DNA of 64,000 nucleotides from Thioclava pacifica DSM 10166 (GTDB lineage Bacteria; Pseudomonadota; Alphaproteobacteria; Rhodobacterales; Rhodobacteraceae), in the NCBI RefSeq assembly GCF_000714535.1, contig NZ_AUND01000023.1, positions 124,001 through 188,000 on the forward strand. Direction: 5' to 3'. The position numbers and the translations under genes are program-made. Below are positions 8,728 through 16,805 of the stretch, one piece after another (positions within the stretch are counted from its first letter, which is position 1; every line of letters begins with the position of its first letter). Under the pieces are notes generated by a model. That model had not been told where the DNA came from and did not search any database. It was given only the letters and a program-made list of their open reading frames with translations.

Positions 8728-8806
8728 AACAATCGCAGTTTCGACAGCCCCGCCATGCAGGAATCGCATGAGCTCGGCGGCCACTGCACGCATGCCTCTG
8801 GCCGAT

Positions 8807-8821
8807 GTTCACTTTTCGTGC
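8807..8821 (+). promoter_or_regulatory. SOS-box-like sequence upstream of ruvC
   Basis: GTTC-N7-GTGC differs by one base from the alphaproteobacterial LexA site GTTC-N7-GTTC and lies 40 bases before the ruvC start. LexA control of ruvCAB is common in this class. The mismatch and the shortness of the motif keep confidence low. Confidence 0.4.
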
Positions 8822-8861
8822 TAATCGTGGAACAACGAAAACAAAGCGGGGCACGAGCTGG

Positions 8862-9395
8862 ATGCGGGTGATCGGGATCGATCCGGGATTGCGCAACCTC
8901 GGATGGGGCGTGATCGAGATGGAGGGCTCGCGGCTGCGCCACGTCGCGAACGGCATCCTCCATTCCGAAGGCAAGGATTTGGCACGTCGCCTGCTTGTGC
9001 TGCATGAGGGGCTGACGGCGGTGATCGCCACCCACGCGCCTCAGGCTGCCGCTGTCGAACAGACCTTCGTCAACAAGGACGCCGTGGCAACGCTGAAGCT
9101 GGGTCAAGCGCGCGGCATAGCGCTGCTTGCGCCCGCGCAGGCGGGGCTCGAGGTCGGTGAATATGCCCCGAACGCGATCAAGAAAACGGTCGTGGGTGTC
9201 GGTCACGCCGACAAGGTCCAGGTGCAGCACATGGTACGCCACCAGCTTCCCGGCGTGACATTCGAAGGCCCGGACGCGGCCGACGCGCTCGCCATCGCGA
9301 TCTGCCACGCCTTCCACCTGCAATCGGCGGCCCGCATGAACGCGGCGCAACTCTCGCGCGCAGCTCTCGGCACCTCGCAACGGAGGCGCGCATGA
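8862..9395 (+). CDS. ruvC: Crossover junction endodeoxyribonuclease RuvC
   Basis: RuvC cleaves Holliday junctions after RuvAB branch migration. 177 residues from ATG 8862 ([16 protein letters not shown]); the 19 in-frame residues before it do not look like RuvC. The acidic catalytic residues are visible in GIDPG at the start, in the VEQTFVNKD segment, and in the C-terminal [12 protein letters not shown] motif. The stop overlaps the ruvA start (ATGA), so the two are translationally coupled. A degenerate SOS box lies upstream. Confidence 0.96.
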   Translation: MRVIGIDPGLRNLGWGVIEMEGSRLRHVANGILHSEGKDLARRLLVLHEGLTAVIATHAPQAAAVEQTFVNKDAVATLKLGQARGIALLAPAQAGLEVGEYAPNAIKKTVVGVGHADKVQVQHMVRHQLPGVTFEGPDAADALAIAICHAFHLQSAARMNAAQLSRAALGTSQRRRA

Positions 9396-10060
9396 TCGGT
9401 CGCATCGCAGGCATCATCATTCACCGTGCGCTCGATCACGTCATGATCGACGTGCGTGGCGTGGGCTATATCGTCCATGTCAGCCAGCGCACCGCGCAAT
9501 CGCTGCCGCCCGTGGGCGAGGCCTGCGCGCTCTATACCGACCTTCTGGTGCGCGAGGACCTGTTGCAGCTCTTCGGCTTCCCGACGCTCTTGGAAAAGGA
9601 ATGGCACCGGCTGCTGACCTCCGTGCAGGGGATCGGCGCGAAAGCCTCGCTCGCGATCCTCGGCACGCTCGGCGCAGAAGGTCTGGGCCGCGCGATCGCG
9701 CTGGGCGACTGGTCTGCGGTGAAATCTGCGCCCGGCGTCGGCCCGAAACTCGCGCAGCGCGTGGTGATGGAGCTGAAAGAGAAAGCTCCCACGGTGATGG
9801 CGATGGGCGCAGAGCTGACCGTAGATGCTGCTCCCGACGTGATCGAGGACGCTCCTGCGAGAAAGCCTGCCAGGAAACCTGCGCCCGCTGTCCAACCGAA
9901 GGTGAATTTCACCGCCGAGGCAATCTCGGCGCTGACCAATCTCGGCTATGCGCCTTCGGATGCGGCAGGCGCCGTGGCTCAGGCCAGCGACGACCCGGAG
10001 GTCACAGATACCGCGAAACTCATCCGGGCGGCCCTGCGGCTTCTGGCTCCAAAGGATTGA
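9392..10060 (+). CDS. ruvA: Holliday junction DNA helicase subunit RuvA
   Basis: RuvA binds the four-way junction as a tetramer and loads RuvB. 222 residues with the expected order: an N-terminal OB fold ([20 protein letters not shown]), two helix-hairpin-helix motifs ([16 protein letters not shown] and [19 protein letters not shown]), an Ala/Pro/Lys-rich flexible linker at about residues 145-170, and domain III that contacts RuvB ([16 protein letters not shown]). It overlaps ruvC by 4 bases. An intergenic repeat element separates it from ruvB. Confidence 0.96.
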   Translation: MIGRIAGIIIHRALDHVMIDVRGVGYIVHVSQRTAQSLPPVGEACALYTDLLVREDLLQLFGFPTLLEKEWHRLLTSVQGIGAKASLAILGTLGAEGLGRAIALGDWSAVKSAPGVGPKLAQRVVMELKEKAPTVMAMGAELTVDAAPDVIEDAPARKPARKPAPAVQPKVNFTAEAISALTNLGYAPSDAAGAVAQASDDPEVTDTAKLIRAALRLLAPKD

Positions 10061-10113
10061 CCCCTTCTTCTTGATCTAAATATCTCGGGGGTGCAGGGGG
10101 CAGAGCCCCCGCT
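10061..10113 (+). repeat. Stop-codon-anchored intergenic element, copy 2 (between ruvA and ruvB)
   Basis: CCCCTTCTTCTTGATC then TAAATATCTCGGGGGTGC, immediately after the ruvA stop codon, followed by the hairpin GGGGGC-AGA-GCCCCC. It sits inside the ruvCAB transcription unit, so if it terminates or processes RNA it would reduce ruvB relative to ruvCA. Confidence 0.75.
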
Positions 10114-10143
10114 TGCCCCGCCTCTCCAAAGGCGCGACAGTAG

Positions 10144-11184
10144 ATGATGATGAGCGAACCCGACCCAACCCTGCGGCCCGAGCGCCTGCCCGAAGATGCC
10201 GACCGCGCCCTGCGTCCGCAGGCTCTGGAGGAATTCGTCGGTCAGGCCGAAGCCCGTGCCAACCTGCGTGTCTTCATCGAAAGCGCGAAGATGCGTGGGC
10301 AGGCGATGGATCACACGCTATTCCATGGCCCCCCCGGTCTGGGCAAGACGACGCTCGCTCAGATCATGGCGCGCGAGCTGGGCGTGAATTTCAAGATGAC
10401 CTCGGGCCCGGTTCTGGCCAAGGCGGGCGATCTGGCCGCGATCCTGACGAACCTCGAAGCGCGTGACGTGCTCTTCATCGACGAGATCCACCGGATGAAC
10501 CCGGCCGTCGAAGAGGTGCTCTATCCCGCGATGGAGGATTTCGAGCTCGATCTGGTGATTGGCGAAGGCCCGGCCGCGCGCACCGTGCGCATCGAGCTGC
10601 AGCCCTTCACGCTGGTCGGCGCGACCACGCGGCTCGGCCTGCTGACCACGCCTCTGCGCGACCGGTTCGGTATTCCGACCCGGCTGCAATTCTACACTGA
10701 GGACGAGCTCGATCTGATCGTCTCGCGCGGCGCGCGGCTGCTGGGTATTCCCGCCGATCCTGCGGGCACGCGCGAGATCGCCAAGCGCGCCCGTGGCACT
10801 CCGCGCATCGCGGGACGCCTGCTGCGCCGGGTCGTCGATTTCGCACTGGTCGAGGGCGACGGACGGCTCACCCGCGAGATCGCGGACCGGGCGCTGACAC
10901 GGCTCGGTGTCGACAATCTGGGTCTCGATGGGGCCGACCGGCGTTACATGATGCTGATGGCCGAGCATTACGGCGGCGGCCCGGTGGGGGTGGAGACGCT
11001 TTCGGCCGCGCTATCCGAGGCGCGCGACGCGATCGAAGAAGTCATCGAGCCTTACCTGCTGCAACAGGGTCTGATCAGCCGCACGCCGCGCGGCCGGATG
11101 CTCGGGGCGCGCGCCTGGCGGCATCTGGGGCTGGAAGCGCCGTGTCCCGCCGCGCCGCAGACGGACCTCTTCGGCGACGGGTGA
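10144..11184 (+). CDS. ruvB: Holliday junction branch-migration ATPase RuvB
   Basis: RuvB is the hexameric AAA+ motor of branch migration. 346 residues; starts at 10144, 10147 or 10150 (three nearby ATGs) are all possible. Motifs: [12 protein letters not shown] at the N-terminus, Walker [11 protein letters not shown], Walker [11 protein letters not shown], sensor [19 protein letters not shown], arginine-bearing [17 protein letters not shown], and the C-terminal winged-helix domain ([20 protein letters not shown]). It is complete and typical. The 83-base gap from ruvA contains the repeat element. Confidence 0.97.
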   Translation: MMMSEPDPTLRPERLPEDADRALRPQALEEFVGQAEARANLRVFIESAKMRGQAMDHTLFHGPPGLGKTTLAQIMARELGVNFKMTSGPVLAKAGDLAAILTNLEARDVLFIDEIHRMNPAVEEVLYPAMEDFELDLVIGEGPAARTVRIELQPFTLVGATTRLGLLTTPLRDRFGIPTRLQFYTEDELDLIVSRGARLLGIPADPAGTREIAKRARGTPRIAGRLLRRVVDFALVEGDGRLTREIADRALTRLGVDNLGLDGADRRYMMLMAEHYGGGPVGVETLSAALSEARDAIEEVIEPYLLQQGLISRTPRGRMLGARAWRHLGLEAPCPAAPQTDLFGDG

Positions 11185-11233
11185 GGCAAGCTGTCCGCTT
11201 GATCGCCGCGCCCGCCCGGCCTATCTGCGCCTC

Positions 11234-11641
11234 ATGAGCACCCCCTTGGCCCGCATCGACATTTCCGAAGACGAGATCGACCGCGTCGTGACCCGGTTCT
11301 ACGAACGGGTGCGCGGTCATTCGATGCTCGGACCCGTTTTCGCGGCGCATGTCGAGGACTGGCCGGAACACGAGGCGAAGGTCGCGCGGTTCTGGAAGAA
11401 CGCGATCCTGCGCAAGCCGGGCTATGACGGCTCGCCGATGCAGGTCCATCGCGCGGCGGGCAATGTGCGCCCGGGGATGTTCTCGACCTGGCTTGCGGAA
11501 TTCGACAAGGTGCTGCGCGCGGAGCTTTCGCCCGCGCAGGCCGAGGGCTGGTCGGCGCTGGCGCACCGGATCGGGATGAGCCTGCGCCAAGGCGTGGTCG
11601 AACGCGAGACTTTTTCGGGTGGAATTCCGAAGCTGAAGTGA
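11234..11641 (+). CDS. Group III truncated hemoglobin
   Basis: 135 residues with the 2-over-2 globin pattern of group III: helix B RFYERVRGHSMLGPVFAAHV (tyrosine at B10), the FWKNAILRKPGYDGSPMQVH block carrying the proximal histidine, and the tryptophan segment FSTWLAEFDKVL. Group III members have been linked to nitric oxide or oxygen chemistry, but function in this lineage is unproven. It lies 49 bases after ruvB with no clear ribosome site and could be co-transcribed or independent. Confidence 0.88.
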   Translation: MSTPLARIDISEDEIDRVVTRFYERVRGHSMLGPVFAAHVEDWPEHEAKVARFWKNAILRKPGYDGSPMQVHRAAGNVRPGMFSTWLAEFDKVLRAELSPAQAEGWSALAHRIGMSLRQGVVERETFSGGIPKLK

Positions 11642-11671
11642 CCCGCGCGCAGGCGCGCAAGCTCAAGTGAG

Positions 11672-11729
11672 AGGGGGCTCTGCCCCCGCGCTGACGCGCC
11701 CCCCGAGATATTTTGATCAAGAAGAAGGG
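11672..11729 (-). repeat. Stop-codon-anchored intergenic element, copy 3 (after the YcjF-like gene)
   Basis: Read on the minus strand it is CCCTTCTTCTTGATCA then AAATATCTCGGGGGG, immediately after the TAA of the 11730-12725 gene, followed by a GGGGGC / GCCCCC hairpin (plus-strand 11674-11688). Same order and polarity relative to the host gene as copy 2. Confidence 0.75.
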
Positions 11730-12725
11730 TTAGTCGTCTTTCTTGCCGAAGACGCCCGTCAGCGAGCGTCCGATCAGGTTCGTCACGCGCGGCTTTTGCA
11801 GCTTGCGGAAGGGCATGGGGCGGCAGACTTCGAGGGCCGCGATACCGACGCGCGCGGTCAGCGCGCCGTTGATGACGCCTTCGCCGAAGCGGCGCGAGAG
11901 TTTCGAGACGAGATGGCCGCCGGTGACGGTCTCGATCAGGTCGTCGCCCGCCGCGACCGCGCCGGTGGCAACGAGATGGGTCATCACGGTTCGGGCCAGC
12001 CGGATCGAGCCCAGAGAGCCCGCACGCCCGCCATAGATTTCCGCGATGCGCCGGATCATCCGCAGGTTCGCGGTAAGCGCGGTGAAGACATCCGCGAGCG
12101 CCAGCGGGACGATCGCGGTGACCGTGGCGACGGTGCGTGCGGCGGCCTCGATCTCCAGCCGGGCGGCAGCGTCGAGCGGGGCCATCAGCTCGGCCTCGGC
12201 CAGCCCCATCAGCGTCTCGGTGTCGAGCACTTCGTCGGAGCGCTCAGCCAGCCGCTTGCGTGCCCAGTCCATCTCGGGGCGGGCGGCGTAGAGGCCGGAG
12301 ACATGGGTGACAACCTTGCGGGCGCGGCTGAGGTCGTCGGTGGTCAGCGCCTCGGAGACTTCCTTATGAACCTTGTCGAGCCGCGCCAGTCGCGAGAAGG
12401 CGGCGATCTCGCGCGCGGCGATCAGCAGCGCGGCCAGCGCGAAGGCCGCGACAAGCCCGGTGCCGATCCAGCCGAGGATCGGGTGGGTGGCGAAGAGCCC
12501 GTCGATGAAACGCCAGAGCGCGACCGAAATCAGGAAGCCCACCAGCGCCACCGTCGCGCGCCAGAAGAAGCGCACGATGGGGGAGGTTCGGCGCGCGCCG
12601 AGCCGGGTCGCGATCTGCATGGCGCGGCCTTCGAGGCGCTCTTCGCCCAAGGGCGCATCTTCGATCGGCGCGGCCTCGGCGGGCGAGGGTGCGTCCTCGA
12701 TCTCGATCATCACCGGTTTTCTCAT
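11730..12725 (-). CDS. YcjF/DUF697-like membrane protein (TIGR01620 family)
   Basis: 331 residues. After an acidic N-terminus (MIEIEDAPSPAEAAPIEDA) come two adjacent membrane helices, FFWRATVALVGFLISVALW and WIGTGLVAAFALAALLIAA, then a long helical C-terminal domain with the DUF697 block (ALADVFTALTANLRMIRRIAEIYGGR). It overlaps the upstream ycjX-like gene by 4 bases, the same pairing as ycjX-ycjF in enteric bacteria, where the pair is stress-associated but of unknown role. The repeat element copy 3 starts at its stop codon. Confidence 0.85.
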   Translation of the reverse strand: MRKPVMIEIEDAPSPAEAAPIEDAPLGEERLEGRAMQIATRLGARRTSPIVRFFWRATVALVGFLISVALWRFIDGLFATHPILGWIGTGLVAAFALAALLIAAREIAAFSRLARLDKVHKEVSEALTTDDLSRARKVVTHVSGLYAARPEMDWARKRLAERSDEVLDTETLMGLAEAELMAPLDAAARLEIEAAARTVATVTAIVPLALADVFTALTANLRMIRRIAEIYGGRAGSLGSIRLARTVMTHLVATGAVAAGDDLIETVTGGHLVSKLSRRFGEGVINGALTARVGIAALEVCRPMPFRKLQKPRVTNLIGRSLTGVFGKKDD

Positions 12726-14125
12726 AGCTTGTCCCCGATCAGGAAATCGGCCGCGCGGTCGAGCCGGATATGCGGCGGGCCTTCGCCCGGTTTGAGGATC
12801 ACCGGAGCGGGGGCGAAATTCATGATCGCATAATCCTCGTCGAGCCAGTTCGCGGCGCCCTGGGCGGCGGGCGAGAGAAGCTGCGCCGGATCGGCGGGCA
12901 ATTCGCCGGGATAGAGCGCCACGGATTTGCCGCCCTCAAGCCGACCGCGCACGGCCTGGAGCTCGGCCCCGTCATGGGTGATGACCTCTTCGGTCGTGGT
13001 GCGCAGCGCGGCGATGGAAAGCGCCAGCGTCTTGGCGCCCGCGAAATCGGCGCGGTCCTTGGCCTCGCGCAAAAGCGCCCCGGTGATCGCGGTGAGGCGG
13101 GCATGTTGCGTGTGGTGCAGATGGTCGGCCTTAGTGGCAGCGAAGAGGATCTTCTCGACCCGTTTGCCGCCCAGAAGCGAGGTCAGCCACCCGGCGCGAC
13201 CGGGGCGGAAGGCCGCCAGAATATCGGCCATCGACTGGCGCAGATCATCAAGGGCTGCGGGGCCGGCATGGATCGCGCCCAGCACATCGACCAGCACCAC
13301 CTGCCGGTCGATCTTGGCGAAATGGTCGCGGAAGAAGGGTTTGACCACCTCGCGCTTATAGGCGTCGTAGCGGCGTTCCATCTCGCGGCGCAGCGAGCCG
13401 CGAGGGGCCGCGCCTTCGGGCAGCGGCGCGAAGGTCAGGGCGGGTGATCCCGCCATCTCTCCGGGCAGCAGGAAGCGGCCCGGGGTGCAGTCGGAAAAGC
13501 CTGCCTTCCGTGCCTCGACCAGATAGTCGGTGAAACCGGCGGCGAGCGCCTTGGCCAGCGGCTCGGTGAACTCGGCCGCGCCATCCGCCGCCCCGGCCTG
13601 CGCCAGATAGCCCGCGCCTTGCGGGCGGTTCGGCAGGCGGGCCAGCACCTCGGCCGACCACTCGGCATAGCTTTTGTCCATCAGCCCCAGATCGAGCAGC
13701 CATTCGCCGGGGTAATCGACGATGTCGAGATGCACGACGCGCGGGCCACGCACGGCGCCCAGCATGCCGCGCGGCTGGATACGGAAGGAGAGCCTCAGTT
13801 CCGAGACCGCGCGCGTCCCCTCGGGCCAATGCGGCGACGGGCCGGTCAGCGCGGCGAGGTGGCTTTCATAGTCGAAACGCGGCACGGTATCGTCGGGCTG
13901 CGGCTGCAGGAAGGCCGCCGTGATATCCGAGGCCGCCCCCAGCGCGGGCATACGCCCCCGGTCGAGCAGGTTCGCAACCAGCGAGGTGATGAACACCGTC
14001 TTGCCCGCGCGCGACAGCCCCGTCACGCCGAGCCGGATCACCGGTTCGAACAGCGCCTCGGAAACCGAATGGCCGATGCCCTCGATCCCGCGCGTGATCC
14101 CGTCCGCAATGTCGGAAATGCCCAA
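12722..14125 (-). CDS. YcjX-like P-loop NTPase (DUF463)
   Basis: 467 residues, typical of YcjX. The P-loop GLSRAGKT is at residues 36-43. The region VHLDIVDYPGEWLLDL supplies a switch-like DxPG element, and LVDVLGAIHAGPAALDDLRQSM and LFAATKADHLH (a TKAD specificity motif) follow, consistent with a GTP-binding fold. The start codon overlaps nothing and no ribosome site is striking. It forms a coupled pair with the YcjF-like membrane protein. In some bacteria YcjX is under heat-shock control; I see no such promoter here. Confidence 0.88.
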   Translation of the reverse strand: MGISDIADGITRGIEGIGHSVSEALFEPVIRLGVTGLSRAGKTVFITSLVANLLDRGRMPALGAASDITAAFLQPQPDDTVPRFDYESHLAALTGPSPHWPEGTRAVSELRLSFRIQPRGMLGAVRGPRVVHLDIVDYPGEWLLDLGLMDKSYAEWSAEVLARLPNRPQGAGYLAQAGAADGAAEFTEPLAKALAAGFTDYLVEARKAGFSDCTPGRFLLPGEMAGSPALTFAPLPEGAAPRGSLRREMERRYDAYKREVVKPFFRDHFAKIDRQVVLVDVLGAIHAGPAALDDLRQSMADILAAFRPGRAGWLTSLLGGKRVEKILFAATKADHLHHTQHARLTAITGALLREAKDRADFAGAKTLALSIAALRTTTEEVITHDGAELQAVRGRLEGGKSVALYPGELPADPAQLLSPAAQGAANWLDEDYAIMNFAPAPVILKPGEGPPHIRLDRAADFLIGDKL

Positions 14126-14177
14126 AGGATGCCTCTCTCGCTCTCGTTGCAGTCAAGATAAGCGGCGGAGGGCACTA

Positions 14178-14211
14178 ATAAAAGAGAGGGCGGGATTGTG
14201 CCCCGCCCTCT
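14178..14211 (-). terminator. Intrinsic terminator of the succinate-semialdehyde dehydrogenase gene
   Basis: The stem AGAGGGCGGG / CCCGCCCTCT (14185-14211) is followed on the minus strand by TCTTTTATT, 13 bases after the gene's stop. Confidence 0.85.
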
Positions 14212-14223
14212 GCCTGTTCCACC

Positions 14224-15702
14224 TCAGACCGCGAGGCAGATATATTTCATCTCGAGGTAATCCTCGATCCCGTGATGGCTGCCCTCGCGACCCAGCCCCG
14301 ATTGCTTGACCCCGCCGAAGGGTGCGACCTCGGTCGAGATGATGCCGGTATTCACCCCGACGATCCCGTATTCGAGCCCTTCCTGCACGCGTGTGATGCG
14401 GCCGATATCGCGGGCGTAGAAATAGCTCGCGAGGCCGAAGATCGTGGCGTTGGCCTTCTCGATGGCTTCCTCCTCGGTCTCGAACTTGAAGAGCGGCGCC
14501 ACGGGGCCGAAGGTTTCCTCATGCGAGACCTTGGCGTCCTGCGTCACCCCGGTCAGCACGGTCGGCTTGAAGAACGTGCCGCCCATCTCGTGCCGTTCGC
14601 CGCCGGTGACGACCGCGCCGCCCCGGTCGAGCACGTCCTTGATATGCTCCTGCACCTTCTCGACGGCCTCTTCGTTGATGAGCGGCCCGGCCTCTGTGCC
14701 CTCGTCGAGACCGTCGCCCACTTTCAGCGCCTCGACCGCCTTGGCGAGTTTTTCGGCGAAAGCGTCATAGACCCCGGCCTGCACATAGATCCGGTTCGCG
14801 CAGACGCAGGTCTGCCCGTTATTGCGGAATTTCGAGGCCATCGCGCCCTGCACGGCAGCGTCGAGATCGGCGTCGTCAAAGACGATGAAGGGCGCGTTGC
14901 CGCCCAGCTCCATCGAGCATTTCATCACCTGATCGGCGGCCTGACGCAGCAGGATGCGGCCGACCTCGGTCGAGCCGGTGAAGGTCAGCTTGCGCACGGT
15001 ATGGTTCTCGCAAAACTCCTTGCCGATATCGGAAGCCTTGCCCGAGGTGATCACCGACAGGATCCCCTTCGGCAGACCCGCGCGCTCGCCCAGCACCGCC
15101 ATCGCGAGCGCAGAGAGCGGGGTTTCGGAGGCCGGACGACAGACGAAACCGCAGCCCACGGCCAGCGCCGGGCCCGCCTTGCGCGCGATCATCGCGTTGG
15201 GGAAATTCCACGGCGTGATCGAGGCCGCGACCCCGATCGGCTGCTTGATGACGGTGATCCGCTTGTCGCGCTGATGGCCCGGGATGGTCTCGCCATAGAC
15301 GCGCTTGGCCTCTTCGCCGAACCACTCGATGAAGCCCGCGCCATAGGCGATCTCGCCCTTCGCCTCGGCCAGGGGCTTTCCCATCTCGGCGGTCAGGATC
15401 GCGCCGAGGTCGTCCTGGTTCTCCATCATCAGGTCATACCATTTGCGCAGCACGGCGGCGCGTTCCTTGCCGGTGCGCGCGGCCCAGTCCTTCATCGCGA
15501 CGCGAGCGGCCTCGATGGCGCGGGCGGTCTCGGCGCGGCCCAGATCGGGGACGGTGCAGATCACGTCGCCCCGCGCAGGGTTGGTGACCTCGAAGGTGGT
15601 GCCGTCATCGGCATCGACCCATTCGCCCGCGACGAAGGCTTTGGTCGCGAGCAGCGAGGGGTCCTTGAGGATGGATTTGAGATCAGTCTTGTCGTCAAGC
15701 AT
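14224..15702 (-). CDS. gabD: NAD(P)-dependent succinate-semialdehyde dehydrogenase
   Basis: 492 residues from ATG 15702 (MLDDKTDLKSILKDPSLLAT), preceded by GGGAGGA. The aldehyde dehydrogenase landmarks are present: TPWNFPNAMIARK in the cofactor-binding domain, FTGSTEVGR, the general-base motif MELGGNAPFIVFDDADLD and the nucleophile NNGQTCVCANR. Overall similarity is to GabD, which oxidises succinate semialdehyde to succinate in the GABA shunt. No gabT is adjacent, so exact substrate is by family resemblance. It forms a separate unit closed by the 14185 hairpin. Confidence 0.9.
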   Translation of the reverse strand: MLDDKTDLKSILKDPSLLATKAFVAGEWVDADDGTTFEVTNPARGDVICTVPDLGRAETARAIEAARVAMKDWAARTGKERAAVLRKWYDLMMENQDDLGAILTAEMGKPLAEAKGEIAYGAGFIEWFGEEAKRVYGETIPGHQRDKRITVIKQPIGVAASITPWNFPNAMIARKAGPALAVGCGFVCRPASETPLSALAMAVLGERAGLPKGILSVITSGKASDIGKEFCENHTVRKLTFTGSTEVGRILLRQAADQVMKCSMELGGNAPFIVFDDADLDAAVQGAMASKFRNNGQTCVCANRIYVQAGVYDAFAEKLAKAVEALKVGDGLDEGTEAGPLINEEAVEKVQEHIKDVLDRGGAVVTGGERHEMGGTFFKPTVLTGVTQDAKVSHEETFGPVAPLFKFETEEEAIEKANATIFGLASYFYARDIGRITRVQEGLEYGIVGVNTGIISTEVAPFGGVKQSGLGREGSHHGIEDYLEMKYICLAV

Positions 15703-15736
15703 GGTGTCCTCCCGAAGGTATTGGTGTCTCACCGGG

Positions 15737-16747
15737 TCAATGCCCCGGCGGCGACTGTGTTCCGTAACGGCTCTGCCAGCAAGGTTGCAGATCGCCGGAT
15801 TTGGGCCTGGCCTCATAGATGGCGCGCGCGATCGCCCGGGCCAGCACGCAGGCAGCGGCATGGCCCAGCTGGAACGGATCGCGGATTGGATCGGTAAGTG
15901 GCTTTTCCCCCGTCGCGGCGGCAAAGACGAGATCCCCGTCGAGCAGCGTATGCGAGGGCACGATGGCGCGGGCCATCCCGTCATGGGCCGCCACCGCCAA
16001 GCGCTGCGCCTGCGCCTGGGTCAGCGTGGCGTCGGTCGCAACGATCGCGATGGTCGTGGCCTCGCCCTGTCGCTTCATCGGTTCGGGTTCAAACCCGAGC
16101 GCATAGCTCCGCGCAGCTCCTAGACCGCCGAATTCGCAGCCCATTTCCCAAGGCGCAGCCCAGAAGCGTCCGTCTTCGCCCACCGTCACCGCGCCAAGCG
16201 CATTCACCACCACCATGGCGCCGACCGTGAACCCGCTCTCCAGAACCGCCGAGGCGGAGCCAAGCCCGCCCTTCAGCGTCCCGGTCATCGCGCCATAGCC
16301 CGCGCCAGCGGTGCCGATCTCGAAATCCTCCGCCGCCCGCTCCAGCGCCGCACGGCCCAACCCGGGATAGGGATTGTCGCGCCAATCCTTCGCCCCGCCA
16401 TTGAGCAGATCGAAGACGATCGCGCCGGGCACGATCGGCACGCGCTGGTCGCCCACCGCAAAGCCGCGCCCCTGATCGCGCAGCCCCGCCATCACCCCGT
16501 CGCAAGACGCCAGCCCGAAGGCCGACCCGCCCGAGAGCACGAGCGCATCGACCTCCTGAACCAGCTTGTCGGGCGCCAGAAGGTCGCTCTCGCGCGTGCC
16601 GGGCGCGCCGCCCATGACCTGCACAGCGGCCGTGAAGGGGCGTTCGCCGATCAGCACGCTCACGCCTGAGCGTAAGGCCTCATCCTGCGCATTACCCACG
16701 CGCAGCCCTGCGATATCGGTGATCAGGTTGCGTGTTCCGGCCCTCAT
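15737..16747 (-). CDS. P1 family (S58, DmpA/BapA-like) N-terminal nucleophile peptidase
   Basis: 336 residues from ATG 16747, supported by GGAG nine bases upstream; a TTG six bases earlier also opens the frame. The family motifs are TDIAGLRVGNAQ, VLSGGSAFGLASCDGV and the autoprocessing region GGLGSASAVLESGFTVGAMVVVN, where a serine or threonine becomes the N-terminal nucleophile. Relatives are D-/beta-aminopeptidases. The physiological substrate is unknown. It lies 34 bases upstream of gabD on the same strand, so the two may share a transcript. Confidence 0.87.
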   Translation of the reverse strand: MRAGTRNLITDIAGLRVGNAQDEALRSGVSVLIGERPFTAAVQVMGGAPGTRESDLLAPDKLVQEVDALVLSGGSAFGLASCDGVMAGLRDQGRGFAVGDQRVPIVPGAIVFDLLNGGAKDWRDNPYPGLGRAALERAAEDFEIGTAGAGYGAMTGTLKGGLGSASAVLESGFTVGAMVVVNALGAVTVGEDGRFWAAPWEMGCEFGGLGAARSYALGFEPEPMKRQGEATTIAIVATDATLTQAQAQRLAVAAHDGMARAIVPSHTLLDGDLVFAAATGEKPLTDPIRDPFQLGHAAACVLARAIARAIYEARPKSGDLQPCWQSRYGTQSPPGH

Positions 16748-16756
16748 TTCCAACTG

Positions 16757-16804
16757 CTCCCAATATCCCGGGGGTGAGGGCGAAGCCCGAGGGGGCAGCG
16801 CCCC
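16757..16804. repeat. Partial, rearranged copy of the intergenic element, between the ALDH16 and P1 peptidase genes
   Basis: On the plus strand AATATCCCGGGGGTG is followed by a GGGC-GAA-GCCC hairpin and a GGGGGCAGCGCCCCC hairpin. The CTTCTTCTTGA segment is missing and the polarity relative to the preceding (minus-strand) gene is reversed compared with copies 1-3. It may act as a terminator for the ALDH16 gene. Confidence 0.55.
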
Positions 16805-16805
16805 C

